Assembly: GCA_018296165.2 (NCBI GenBank)
Contig: JACKQL020000012.1
Span: forward strand, 186,001 to 250,000
From: Termitomyces sp. T153
Taxonomy: Eukaryota; Basidiomycota; Agaricomycetes; Agaricales; Lyophyllaceae
Length of the DNA: 64,000 bases
Direction of reading: 5' to 3'
Shown: positions 47,772-58,680 of the stretch, in pieces
Position numbering within the stretch: the stretch's first letter is position 1
Layout: every line of letters begins with the position of its first letter
Made by a program: the position numbers and the translations under genes
Notes under the pieces: model-generated
Database searches by the model: none
What the model was told of the DNA's origin: nothing
Seen by the model: the letters and a program-made list of their open reading frames with translations, nothing else

Positions 47772-48211
47772 TGTAAGGGCAACCTCTGGAGGCTGGGGCT
47801 CAATCACACAGCTGGCAAAGGGAAATCCAAAGTCTATTCAGTACTGTACAGTGTCTACTGAGATAACTACTCATCTGGCAAAGGGAAATCCAAAGAGAAC
47901 AAGTCTGGGAATTCCCTAGGCCAGGTGTGATGCTTCAGAGGCTTCAGAAGCATGAGAAAAACTGTACAGTATGACAGAGAAAAAAAGACACAAGTGATGT
48001 GTCAGCAATTGGTCAGCAGTTACATAAGCCAGTGGCAGTATCAAAGGGCCACACTTATCTGAATTATTGACAGAGAACTGGTGCAGCCTGAGGGCTGAAA
48101 CTAGGACCAATAAATAGGGAAAAGGAAGGAGAATAAAGGAAAACTATAATGGAGCAAATCTGATCAGAACTGGAGGAGGAGAAGGGGAAACAAGTGAGAC
48201 ATCCCCTGACA
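47772..48211 (-). repeat. Element B 5' LTR
   Basis: 440 bp; partner of 40655-41094. Confidence 0.9.
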
Positions 48212-48216
48212 GTTTC

Positions 48217-48297
48217 TAGGTGTAGCAGGCAAGTCCAGGCTTTGTCCTGTGGGGGTGGGGCCTCTAAGGGTGCGTCTGGGTTGGCAAGCTGAGACAT
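48217..48297 (-). pseudogene. Element A gag, N-terminal part
   Basis: ATG at 48297 opens MSQLANPDAPLEAPPPQDKA, then WTCLLHLE, and stops at the element B insertion. It continues at 40649 with TQVQST. Collinear with B Gag (MTQPTPLAPPPDASSPQDDA). Confidence 0.8.
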
Positions 48298-48403
48298 AGA
48301 ACTCTGCAGTGTTTAATCCTGGTGGGGAAGTGATGGATAGCAGTTTGAAGGTTCCTTGTGGCTATGAGGAGCTTCCAGACCAGTTTTTGGAGACTATTTC
48401 TGC

Positions 48404-48743
48404 TGTAAGGGCAACCTCTGGAGTGGCTGATTGGAGTCACATAGCTAGCAGAGGGGAATCCAAAGTATATTGGCAGAGTAGACAACAATACAATCAGTAA
48501 CTAATCACCTAGCAGAGGGGAATCCAAAGAGAACCAGTCTAAGGATCCCCACTGCTCAGCATGGCACATCAGTGGGTGGCGGAGGCATGAGAACTACTGT
48601 ACAGAAGACTGGAGCTGCTCCTAACTCTAAGGCAATGATTGCTGAGGTAATACAGAGAACTCCACAGTTTACCAGAGATCTCTGGGGTTCTAAAAGAGGT
48701 GCTGAAACCAGTCATGGAGGTCAGAAATGGAAGTTCCCTAACA
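48404..48743 (-). repeat. Element A 5' LTR
   Basis: 340 bp; starts TGTAAGGGCAACCTCTGGAG on + and ends TTCCCTAACA, the last bases altered from CCCCTGACA. Confidence 0.8.
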
Positions 48744-48851
48744 ACCTCCCTGGCCTCCCTGGGATGTTAGGTTATAAGTGCAGGACATTGCATCTGCCTA
48801 GTAAGGACTTGCCTAGTTAGACTGAGCCCCTGTGGTCAGTGAAACCTGACA
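48744..48851 (+). repeat. LTR tail fragment related to element C
   Basis: Matches the right end of the element C type LTR (GCAGGACATTGCATCTGCCT, AGTAAGGACTT) and ends AAACCTGACA. Confidence 0.65.
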
Positions 48852-48898
48852 ACTACACAACTAGGAGTCCAGCTTGTTGGGGAGAGTGTAGAGTAATG

Positions 48899-49000
48899 AC
48901 TTCACAGACCAGTCACATCTTATATTTCATTTTGTTTTTCTCACTTACAACTTCACAGACCAGCCACATTTTATATTTCATTTTGTTTTTCTTACTTACT
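48899..49000 (+). repeat. Tandem 51-bp duplication
   Basis: Two head-to-tail units beginning ACTTCACAGACCAG and containing TTATATTTCATTTTG at 48899 and 48950. A second duplication, GCTGTCTTCACATACTGTGT, lies at 49101 and 49215. No gene is evident between 48852 and 49318. Confidence 0.75.
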
Positions 49001-49344
49001 TTCCTTCAGTGCACCACTGTCAGGTATGCATTGTTTGTCAGTCTTTTGTCAAACCTTATTTTTTTTGCTACAAAACTAACATACACAGACATTGACTTTA
49101 GCTGTCTTCACATACTGTGTCTGACACTAAGGGTGAGCCTGTTGACTTACCTACATTTTCAACCAGTCCTTACCATGCCCTATAGTTATTCTTATACATC
49201 TATAGGGCAATATAGCTGTCTTCACATACTGTGTCCAACACTAAGGTTATTCTTATACATCTATAATTAACCTTTGGGTGGGGGGTTTTCTGGCTCTGCA
49301 CTGCACTGTTGGCTTTCCTGTGGAGGTATCACATTCTTGGCATG

Positions 49345-50294
49345 TGTCATGACCTGCTCCCTAGACCCTGACACCACCCCCAGCCCCCCCCCCAATGCTC
49401 CGCCAAACTCCCCAACTCTTACCCACCCTCTGCACCCACTTCAGGCAACTCTGACACTTCCTCGGCAGACCCCAATGGCTCCTTGATCAACTCCAACACC
49501 TTGTCCACAGCAGTTGATGCACCCCCTGAATTCCCCCGGACTCCTGAGGCTTTCCCCAACCCCAGAATGATCCGCTTCTCAACTGATCCATCAGAATGTC
49601 ACCATGGCCCATTCCAAGACTGCACCTGACAACTGTCGACTCCGCGCACTTCCGTCAAGCCTGCCACCATATCCTCTATCCTCCAGAGCCACCCAGTAGT
49701 AGGTATATAAGTTGTAGAGCAACCCCTAGTACTTTAGTCTTGATATTGCATTTACCGGTTTCCTATGTCTTGTCTTTCGTCTCGTCCCTATCTCTATCTT
49801 TAGTTTTGAATCTATCTCTGTTCTCTGTCTCATCTTGCCTTGTTGCCGCCTCATCTCGACTGTGTATAATTCCTTTGTCTTCCTAAGTTCCTTTCATCTC
49901 CAACGACAGTACAAACTCCGTGCGCACGCTACAACCTGAACATTCCTACAACAACCCCAGACCTTGCTCCTGCTTGGCCCAGGAACACCTCACATCTTGG
50001 TGATCTCCCATCAAACTCCGGCTCCGCCCCCATCAACTACGAAGCTTCTGCTTACCCTGCATTCTAATTGCATGCCCACAAACTTGCTCCGGCACCTGTT
50101 TAGGTTCAATGATGAGTATACTTGGTCTTAGATGCCCCTGAGCCGCTCCAGACTTGCTCAGACTGCCCCCTAGCTCCCCCTTGCAAGTCCCTCCATATCA
50201 ATACTGGATGCTTGGTTATAAGCACGGGACATCACGTCCGCCTAGTAAGGACTCACCAGTGTAGCTGAGCCCCCATTGTCAGTGGAACCTGACA
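49345..50294 (+). repeat. Element C 5' LTR
   Basis: 950 bp; contains a TATATAAG box-like sequence near 49704 and ends GTGGAACCTGACA. Confidence 0.93.
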
Positions 50295-50339
50295 TAATAT
50301 CAAGACTCCCCCTTACCCTGTTCTTGATGTTTGCATATA

Positions 50340-52840
50340 ACCCCACGTACAACCCCGCCGGCTACCTAACTGACATCTATGGTTGACCAGTACCAGAAAA
50401 CCCCTATGCCCCGTTCTACCCAGGCCCCCCCATGGATCAGTACATCCCTCGTCACTAGACTCCTGACCCCAACCAGGTATTCTACACCCCCTCCATCAGT
50501 CAGGGAATACCTCCAGGCTGGCACTGCCCTCCCACCTTCTCTGCCAATGGCAACAACCCCCGCATGTACCCCAGGGGATATTCTGCAGTGCCCCCCAACC
50601 CTGCCTACCTTCCCCCTGCCCACTACTATGCGTACCCAGTCCCCGCTGCAGCCCCAACCCCTCCAGGGCCTATGAACAATTATTCCCCCCCTTGTATACC
50701 ATTCCCCGCTCAAGCCCCTCCTTCTCTCAGGCAGCAAAGGGTCAAAGTCTATGCCCAACAACGTGACAAAGTCCTCTGCTTCCTCCGCCTCTCTCCCATG
50801 GAGTTTGCAAGACACACCTGCACCCTCCTCACCAACCTAGGCTACCCCGACACCTCCGCAACTCCGGAAGTCTGGGGGGATTGACTCCTCAATTTCCACA
50901 AGCACTATCTGCAAGGAAACTTCCCAGAGACTACGCAAGGCACCCTGGGCATTGACAATAACTTACGGAATGAGCTCCGTGCATTGGTCAAAGAAATCCA
51001 CACCAGCCCGAACCCCTGCCCCTTCAAAGACCCTCTAGACTCTGCCCACTCCTTCCATGTGCTATGCAGGGAGTTCATTGGAACATGAAGCAAAGCCCCG
51101 CCTTCCATTCCCCATCAGCAGGAAGAACTCAATGTGGCCTCCAGCATCTTGAGGAACCTCAACCCCGTGGGGGGATTGTTTGACCAACCAGCCACCCATA
51201 CCCTGGCCCTCTCTGCTTGCCCCTGGGTGAACTCTGTCCCCAGCGCCTTCCAAACCTGGGACCAACCCGCTGTCTCCAAACCCCACCCCCAACAGCTGCC
51301 CCCACACATTGATGATAACAACCGGACTCTCTTCTACATTGACAAGCCTAGTAACCCCGCCGACAAGCACACCCCATGCAATGGACCTCCACAAGACTGA
51401 CCCCCCCACTTTGACCTCCGCGCCCCTCATGTCAATGCCCGTCCACCCCGTCCCAATGCCCTAATGCCCTGGTCCCCCTGCGACAGCCCACAGGTCCCAG
51501 GGTGCCCCGACTACCCTTCCTTACCAACCATCCTCATCCCCTGCCCGCTCCGCTGCCTAACCCTCCTGCTGACGCAAATTATTTTGGACCCCCCACCCCC
51601 AGAGGACCCTCTTGATGGGCCCCAGGGCCCGCTCCTGGCAACACAGGTCAACCCCCCAGTGGAGGGCCACCCAACAGCGGACCCCCTGGGGGATGGGGCC
51701 CAGCAATGGACAACTTCTCCCCCCCCAGCATGGAAATGGGAACAACTACTATTACTACTACAACGCCGAACCCCCGCCCCGAGCTCAAAATCCACAGGAC
51801 AATACCTGCGACGCACTGGCCCGGGAGGGTAAGCTCAACATTCAGAAACCCAAAACCTTCATCAGCCATGACCCTCAGAAGTGGCAAATCTTTCTAACTC
51901 AGTGTCTGACTATGTTCCAAGCTAAGCTGATTACCTTCCAACTTGAGAGCTGATGAGTGGCCTTCACCACATCATATTTACAGAGTATCACCTTCAATCA
52001 TTACACCACACTACTCTGGTTTGGCCCCAACAACCCCGTGCTCTCCAATTGGCTTGCTTTCACCCAGGAATTCTTGAGTAAGTTTGGTGTCTTTGACACC
52101 ATAGTGGAGGTGGAGGAAAATCTCTTCAACCTCCGAATGTGCAACAATGAACACTTCACAACCTTTATTGTATAGTTTGAATGGGAAGCCTACGAGACCG
52201 GCTAGAACTACAATGCTCTCTGATTTGCCCTCCATTGTGCCCTGCCTCAACAAATCAAGGACATCCTTCACCTTGCACCCAAGCAAACCACCTACAATGG
52301 GTACAAGGCACTCGTTACCCAGGTCAACCAATGTTACTGGGAAGATCACAGCAAAAACACAGCACCCCAGACCCCCTGGAATGCCTCTGGTAACACCAAC
52401 TGGCAGGCCGGAGCAACCAACGGCATTCAGTCCTCAATCCCCACTAACCTCGCCAACCCCATGCCCTGTTTTCCCTTGGGCTGAGGGATTACCAGTGCCA
52501 ACCCACCCCCAGGGCAATGTCCGCCGGCCCAGCTCAATGCCGCCGACCTCCATGAAACTCTGGAACCCTTGGACGCCAACCCTGATGACCACGACAACAT
52601 TCTGGACCCCACCAGCAACCAGGAAGCCTTATGCGCAAACAGGATCCAGGATAGCCCATGGATTGACATGCCGAAGGAAACGCAGGAGAAATGATGGAAG
52701 GAGGGCGCATGCATCCTATGTGGTGAGCAGGGACACTTTATTCGCAGTTGTCCTAAACAACAGGTGATGGGATGCACCATGTGGATGATCAACAGAGAAG
52801 ACTGTAGCTACCAGTTTACAGAAAGCAAGTCAGCGGTTTA
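50340..52840 (+). pseudogene. Element C gag
   Basis: The first part is very Pro/Tyr-rich (for example PPNPAYLPPAHYYAYPV). A capsid-like block follows (IQKPKTFISHDPQKWQIFLT, FNHYTTLLWFGP, LSNWLAFTQEFLSKFG). The end holds a CCHC knuckle, CILCGEQGHFIRSC, near 52715-52755. Several in-frame stops break it. No single long frame remains. Confidence 0.75.
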
Positions 52841-52979
52841 GGTCTTGAAGACGCACTAGACCGCGGACCAGACCCCAATGTCTTCTCCACCCCGGCCACA
52901 CTCCTCCGTGCAACAATACTCGCCCTGGACAGCCCCCCAGTACATCTCCCCTCCCACTCATCCACCAACCTCCTCCTCC

Positions 52980-53930
52980 GCACCACTCTTCTCTTCACCA
53001 CCAACCCCATCCCCACACTAGTCAACAGTGGCGCCACCGACAACTTCATCAATGAATCCCTGGCAGTGCTCGCTCCCCACCCCCTCTGACACCTCCCTGC
53101 CCCAATCCCCCTCAAACTTTTTGACAGAGACCCCACCCCAGCAGGAGACATCACACACTGCCTGGAAACAACCATGACCTTTGCCAATGGACAACAGCAA
53201 GAACTCCGACTACTTATCACAAAATTACACCCCTCTGCTCCCATCGTCTTAGGATTCTCATGGCTCTGTTCCACCAACCCCCACATCAACTGGCCCAGCC
53301 TCACCCTCCGCCTCAACCAGGACAACCCCACTGACTCTGGGCTGGTACCTTTCAATGTCTCACCCTCCTCTGAGAACTCTGAGGCCACAATCGACCACCC
53401 CTGAACTCCTCCGCAGCTCTGCTCTAGATCTGCATGGTTGTTCATCATCAATGTCCGACTCAATGACCCTTCCAAGGTATTCCCCGCCCTTGTCAACAGT
53501 GGCACCTCTGGCACCTTTGCCAGTAATCAGCTCGGCCTCCAGCGCAGCAACCTCAACAGACCCCTTGAGCTCCAACTCTTCAATGGAAGCCCCGCCATGA
53601 CAAGGATCACTCAATACCACAACAACACCCTCACCCTTGACAATGACCCGCAGTTTCAGCCCTGGCTCCTTGTCACCCAATTACCCCCGCCGACTCCAAT
53701 CATGCTCAGGCTCCCATGGCTACAAGATGTCAACCCCAACATTGACTGAAAGGACCTCACCATGCAATTCCCTGGCCCCGAAGCAAGTTTAGTGGCCACC
53801 ATCCCCCTCTGCCTCCAATCTATCCTGGACTCCGACGTCTCCCACCCCAGCGCCAGCACCTCTGGAGTGACCCAGAGTCCCTTAACCTCCAATGACAACC
53901 CCGATGAAGAAGGAGACACCACTCCGCCTC
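52980..53930 (+). pseudogene. Element C: two tandem retropepsin-like domains
   Basis: Domain 1 has LVNSGATDNFINES (near 53016) and ends PIVLGFSWLCSTNPHINW (near 53240). Domain 2 repeats the plan: ALVNSGTSGTFASNQLG (near 53488) and PIMLRLPWLQDVNPNID followed by a stop (near 53695). In both, the catalytic Asp of D-S/T-G is Asn. Both keep the flap-to-end spacing of retropepsins, so this is a duplication of a protease-like domain, not one domain read twice. Confidence 0.7.
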
Positions 53931-53949
53931 AGTCACCCTCAACCACATT

Positions 53950-56900
53950 ATGACGGCTGCCTCCCAACACACCCTGGAATCGATACAAAGGACCGTAGTA
54001 CCTGACCAGCGATGCTCAAGGTCCCCAACCAACTCCACCACCACTCTGGACTCATCCACTACCACTCTGATGCCCAACTCTGTCAACTCCAGAAGCCTCG
54101 ACATTAGGATTGTTGGCATTGCCCCCTTTGCACACTTTCTACAAGACAGCACCCCCACCTTTCAGTTACAAATCATGCCAGCCCTACCCAAAGAGCACCT
54201 CCGCACAGGGACCACCATGCCAGAGAGCAAGATGGAGGAACAGATCCTATCTGAAGTAGTTCCCCCGGAGTATCATGAGTTTGCTGACATGTTCTCTGAA
54301 GGGAGTGCCAAAGAACTTCCCCCACACCACTCCTATGACCACAAGATCGACCTCAAGGAAGGTACCTCACCCCCATTTGGCAAGATCTACAACATGTCCA
54401 AGGTCAAGCTCCAAGCCTTGAAGGAATACCTCGACGACATGCTTGGCAAGGGCTTCATATGCCCATCGATCTCCGCTGCCAGCGCTTTGGTTCTGTTTGC
54501 CAAGAAGAAGGATGGGTCCCTCCAACTCTGTGTGGATTATCGGGGGCTCAACAAAGTCACCAAAAAGAACCAGTACCCCCTCCCCTTGATTGGAGACCTC
54601 ATTGATCACCTCCACAGTGCCAAGATTTACACAAAGATAGACCTCCACTCTGGCTACAACAATGTCCAGATCACTCTGGGACATGAATGGAAGACCGCCT
54701 TTTGCACCCGCTATGGCCTCTTTAAGTACCTTGTAATGCCCTTCAGAATGACTAACTCCCCCGCCACTTTTCAGTACTTCATGAATGACATCTTCCACAA
54801 CATGAATGACGTTTTTGTTATTGTATACCTGGACGACATCCTGATCTACTTGAATTTGCCAAGGAAACATCTGGAGCATGTCCGCTGCGTTTTAGAATGG
54901 CTCTGAGAGTACCACCTTCATACCAAACCCAAGAAATGCTCCTTCCACATGATGGAGGTCGAATATCTTGGAGTCATTGTCACCCCTGATGGTGTGCACA
55001 TGGACCCTGCCAAGGTTGATGCAGTACTCAACTGGCCCCCACCACGGAACATCAAGGAGGTACAATCATTCCTGGGGTTTGCTAACTTCTATCACCGTTT
55101 CATCAACAACTACTCTGGGATCACCAAACCCCTCAACCGACTCATGCGGAAGGACACCCCTTGGGATTGGGACAGCAAGTGTCAGAGCATATTCCTCCTC
55201 CTGAAGAGGGCCTTCACCTCCACTCCGGTCCTCCACCATTTTGACCCCTCCCTGCTGATTGTGCTCAAGTGCAACACCTCCGACTACGCTATTGCCAGAA
55301 TACTCTCCCAGTCAGACTTGGGGGGCAAAGATCTCTGTCCTGTTGCCTTCTACACCTGATCAATGATCCCAGCGGAACTCAACTACGACATCTATGACAA
55401 AGAACTCCTCGCAATTGTCAAAGCCTTCCATCAGTGGTGGGCCTACCACGAGGGGTCCCCACACCGCATCCAAGTATACTCTGACCACAACAACCTGCGA
55501 TACTTCATGACCATGAAACAGCTCAGCCGCCGCCAAGCCCAATGGTCCAAAACCCTCTTGGAGTATGACTTCACCATCCACTACTGCCCTGGGTGACTCG
55601 GCGCGAAGCCCGATGCCCTCACTCAAAGATCCAACATGTACCCGAAAAAGTCATTCAAAGCCAAATGGAATGCATTCAACCATTGAGTGGTAATCCCCCC
55701 CAAACATCTACATGCTGTACTGATTTTAAATGAAGAAGGAATCCTCCAACAAATCAGAAGTTAACCCCTGGACTCCTTCTTCACCCAGCATGACCCCTGC
55801 AACAACCCCGACAAGTCAAGTGCTGGGAACCCCTTCTTGCTGTCCCCGGACCACCACCTCCTGCTCCAGAGTGGACAAATCTATGCCCCGGACCACAAGT
55901 CCATCCGCCTCAACATACTCTGGCAGCACCACAACCATAAGCTCTGGGGGCACCCAGGAATTTGTAAGACCCTTCAAGTCATCTCCCGGACTTACTTTTG
56001 GCCAGGAATGAAGAAGGACATCACGCGATACATAAGGGCCTGCGAACCTTGCCTCCAGGCCAAGGTACCCCATCACTGCCCCCACAGATTATTGAAACCC
56101 CTCCCCATTGGCTGCTGCCCCTGGTCCTCCTTATCTATGGATTATATCATTGAACTCCCTGACTCCAAAGGTTTTAACGTGATCCTCGTCATTGTTTGCC
56201 ACCTCACCAAGCAAGCCCTCTTCATCCCCTGCCACACCACTGACAATGCTCTGGAGTTTGCCAAACTGTTTCTCGAACACATATTCTCCAAGCACAGACT
56301 CCCAGATGACATCGTCTCCGACCATGGACCCCTGTTTGTATCCCACTTTTGGCAGTCGCTATGCAGGGCGCTCAAGATCAAAACCAACCTCTCTACCACC
56401 TATCACCCAGAGACCGACAGACAAACAGAATGAGTGAACCAGACACTGGAGCAGTATCTCTGCCTATATGTTAACTATTTACAGAACAACTGGTGTGCAG
56501 AACTCCCCCTTGCCAAATTCACCTACAACAACACACCCCACTCCGCCACTGGAGTCTCCCCCATCTATGCCAACAAAGGTTACAACCCCCAACTCACCCT
56601 GTCCCTGAAGGACATCCCCTCCCATGCTGCCCACAAAGTCGCCGAGGACCTCCGGTCCCTTCACCAATTTCTCTGGGACAAGATCAACACTGCCAATCAA
56701 GCCTACTCCAAACATGCCAATGCCTGACGTGACCCCACCCCCGACTGGCCTCCCAGCACCTTGGTTTGGCTCAATCGACACAACCTCAAGACCCGGAGGC
56801 CCTCCATCAAATTAGACCACAAGCACCTCAGTCCTTTCAAAGTCCTCTGGAAGGTCTCCATGCATGCCTATAAACTTGACCTACCTCCAGGCTTGAAAGG

Positions 56901-57196
56901 CCTCCACCCCATGTTCCACCTTCGACTCCTCAAAAAACATGCCCCAGACCCCTTCCCTGGCCAGTGCCTCAGCCAACCACCCCCTGTCAAGGTTGAGGAC
57001 AAGTACTGCTACGAGGTCAACCAGATCCTTGACTCCCACTTGGTCCGCGGATGGCCCCAGTACTTAGTCCACTGGAAGGGCTATGGACCTGAGAACAACA
57101 TGTGAGAGCCCCAAAAAAACCTTGATGGAGCCCCCGACAAACTCTGGGACTTCCATCAACAACACCCCACCAAGCCCTGGGACCTCTGGGACTAGC
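53950..57196 (+). pseudogene. Element C pol: RT, RNase H, integrase, chromodomain
   Basis: The 53950-54906 frame (318 codons) holds the RT with VPPEYHEFADMFSE, FAKKKDGSLQLCVDYRGLN and an intact YLDD (VYLDDILIY, near 54825). The next frames carry the connection domain (VQSFLGFANFYHRFI), RNase H (YSDHNNLRYF, with an early catalytic-type Asp changed in KCNTSDYAI), integrase (zinc-finger region HxxxH...CEPCLQ near 55930-56055; SMDYIIELPDSKG; VSDHGPLFVSHFW; YHPETDRQTE), and a C-terminal chromodomain (YEVNQILDS...[12 protein letters not shown], near 57010-57100). Stops at 54904, 55357, 55594, 56431 and 56725 are TGA where Arg is expected; 57102 is TGA where Trp is expected. Confidence 0.9.
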
Positions 57197-57736
57197 AAGT
57201 GCAGATGGCATCAGTGGGCGTAACCCCTGCCTCTAGATTTATCAGGAATTCAACTCCCACAAGTACCCCCCCTATGTGTTTTCACTTACTTTGCTCCTCA
57301 CTCATTCTGAAAACTTCTCACACTCAGCAGAAGTGCAAGAAGTCTGATATTCACAAAAAAAAAAACTACAAGGAAGAAATACAGAAATTGGGGAGTGTGG
57401 GGCAATGAGACACTGGAATCCAGAAAACCCCTACTCCCCCTCCCCCCCCAAATCTACCTCTGCTATCCTTCCCACCAGATCCACCTCCAGCTGCGCTACT
57501 ACCATTGCCAGGACTTCGGGATGCCCCAGGAGCAGCTCTGCCATGTCCACTGCCACTTCCCACCACGCTCTGGGGTCCGCCGTTGCCCTCCGCCGATGTC
57601 CCACCAGCAGACGCCCCATCTGCGTGACCCCCTGCCCCAATTCCGGGGGAAGATCCCCAGGCATCCTTGCCAACCCATTGTGAATGGACCCCAGCGCCGC
57701 TGACGCTCTGTTGAGGAGGATGCAATGCTCCCTGGC
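57197..57736 (+). other. Pol-antisense gene spacer in element C
   Basis: After pol the + strand holds no domain. A Gly/Ser-rich frame on - (57366-57725) lies directly downstream of the antisense coiled-coil frame and may be its 3' region or incidental. Confidence 0.35.
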
Positions 57737-58387
57737 CTAGTCTATGGAATCAAAGGTCAGCTCGTAGTAAAATGGGAGATGAAGGGAGCACTTATGGAGC
57801 ACTTCCTGCCACTCTGAGGCTGCCTCGTTGGCAAGCCACTCTTCCCACCAATGCGCCCTCTCCACCGTTGCTTGGGTCACCTCCGCACTGGACCCCTGCT
57901 GAGTCCCCCGCATCCCCGACCCCTCCGATTGTTGCCCTGCCACCTCCACCTGCGCCTCCAATGGCCTCATGTGCACTTGCAGCTCCTGAAGCTGCAACAG
58001 TTGCTCTGTGGCGGTCCCCATGGCAATATCTTTATCCCTATGCGCCAAGTCCCATTCCTTCCAAGCCTCATCCAGTTCCCTCCAAAACCTGTCCCTCTCC
58101 TCCCCCACCCTACAGATTTCCTCCCTGCATGTAGCCAACAACCTCTCCAACTCCTCCGCCCAATGCTGCAGGAGAGCCTTGGCAATTGACCACGACTCTC
58201 CCACAGACTGCTCAACCAAGGCCCCAGAAGTTGGGGAATACACAGTAGGACCGAAAGGGCCCACCATTGCCAGCTCCCCCCATGCCTGCTTGCTAGGCCC
58301 CACCTCCGGCGAGGGGGGACGCCCTCCGTTTACCCTTGTCATGCATCGCGGGGGCCCCCTCCCTCTGCCCACCCCACGGGGGCTCAA
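57737..58387 (-). CDS. Antisense coiled-coil frame inside element C
   Basis: An open frame of 216 codons runs antisense to the element, between pol and the 3' LTR. Its start codon is unclear: the frame opens with TTG and is probably preceded by the Cys-rich segment at 58293-58680 through a frameshift or splice. The predicted chain is strongly charged and heptad-like: SWSIAKALLQHWAEELERLL, then CREEICRVGEERDRFWRELD, EAWKEWDLAHRDKDIAMGTA and LQLQELQVHMRPLEAQ. That indicates a long coiled coil. It remains open over 650 bp while the sense frames around it have many stops. I recall multi-copy Agaricomycete hypothetical proteins of this composition, but cannot name the family. Confidence 0.5.
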   Translation of the reverse strand: MSPRGVGRGRGPPRCMTRVNGGRPPSPEVGPSKQAWGELAMVGPFGPTVYSPTSGALVEQSVGESWSIAKALLQHWAEELERLLATCREEICRVGEERDRFWRELDEAWKEWDLAHRDKDIAMGTATEQLLQLQELQVHMRPLEAQVEVAGQQSEGSGMRGTQQGSSAEVTQATVERAHWWEEWLANEAASEWQEVLHKCSLHLPFYYELTFDSID

Positions 58388-58680
58388 TCTTCATTGGGGG
58401 CCATCCTGCGCCAGCTCCCCCCTCTACCCCAGAACTCCTCCCTGAGACCCTACCCCTCCAACCCTCCTCCAACTGCATTGCAACCCACTCATGGTCCCAC
58501 CCCTGTTCTGCTGTAATGCAGGCGGCATGCCAACTCAGAGTGACAGAGCACTTCTCATGCCACAAGTGACACGGGAGACACACTGATGTGTCCCACCACA
58601 CTCCTGGCATGGGCTCCTCAAACTTGCACTGTTCACCCCACCAGGTACAGGATGCGCACTAGAAACGTGGGTTAGTTTGA
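58293..58680 (-). pseudogene. Antisense Cys-rich segment, Zn2Cys6-like spacing
   Basis: On the minus strand, after a likely splice acceptor (TTTCTAG), the text reads CASCTWWGEQC, 15 residues, then CLPCHLWHEKC. That is CX2CX6C-X15-CX2CX6C, the cysteine layout of the fungal Zn(II)2Cys6 binuclear cluster, with a spacer a little longer than usual. A possible donor (GTGTCATT, near 58706) would give an intron of about 50 bp. The frame ends at 58293 and overlaps the coiled-coil frame by about 95 bp in another phase, so the present gene may be broken. It may be the N-terminal part of the same antisense gene. Confidence 0.45.

Larger units (their letters stand above)
40655..48211 (-). mobile_element. 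Element B: gypsy chromovirus nested in element A
   Basis: Two 440-bp LTRs (40655-41094 and 47772-48211), about 98% identical by eye (nine or so differences), flank gag and pol on the minus strand. A perfect 5-bp target duplication GTTTC sits at 40650-40654 and 48212-48216, within the gag of element A. B belongs to the same family as A (shared LTR ends TGTAAGG...CCCCTGACA and collinear proteins). It carries a solo LTR at 45093-46273. Confidence 0.92.
34024..48743 (-). mobile_element. Element A: gypsy chromovirus, minus strand, nested host of element B
   Basis: LTRs lie at 34024-34392 (3' in element sense) and 48404-48743 (5'). Gag starts at 48297 on the minus strand and is cut by element B (40655-48211) and a solo LTR (39057-40216); pol runs from 38224 down to about 34400. 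Removing both insertions makes Gag continuous and collinear with the Gag of element B. The LTR pair is visibly more diverged than that of B, so A is older. No target duplication was found (CTTAC versus ACCTC), so one edge has changed since insertion. Confidence 0.85.

Noticed and set aside
48839..49270. 143-codon open frame on +
   Set aside because: Covers an LTR tail and short tandem duplications; the hydrophobic residues come from T-rich repeats.
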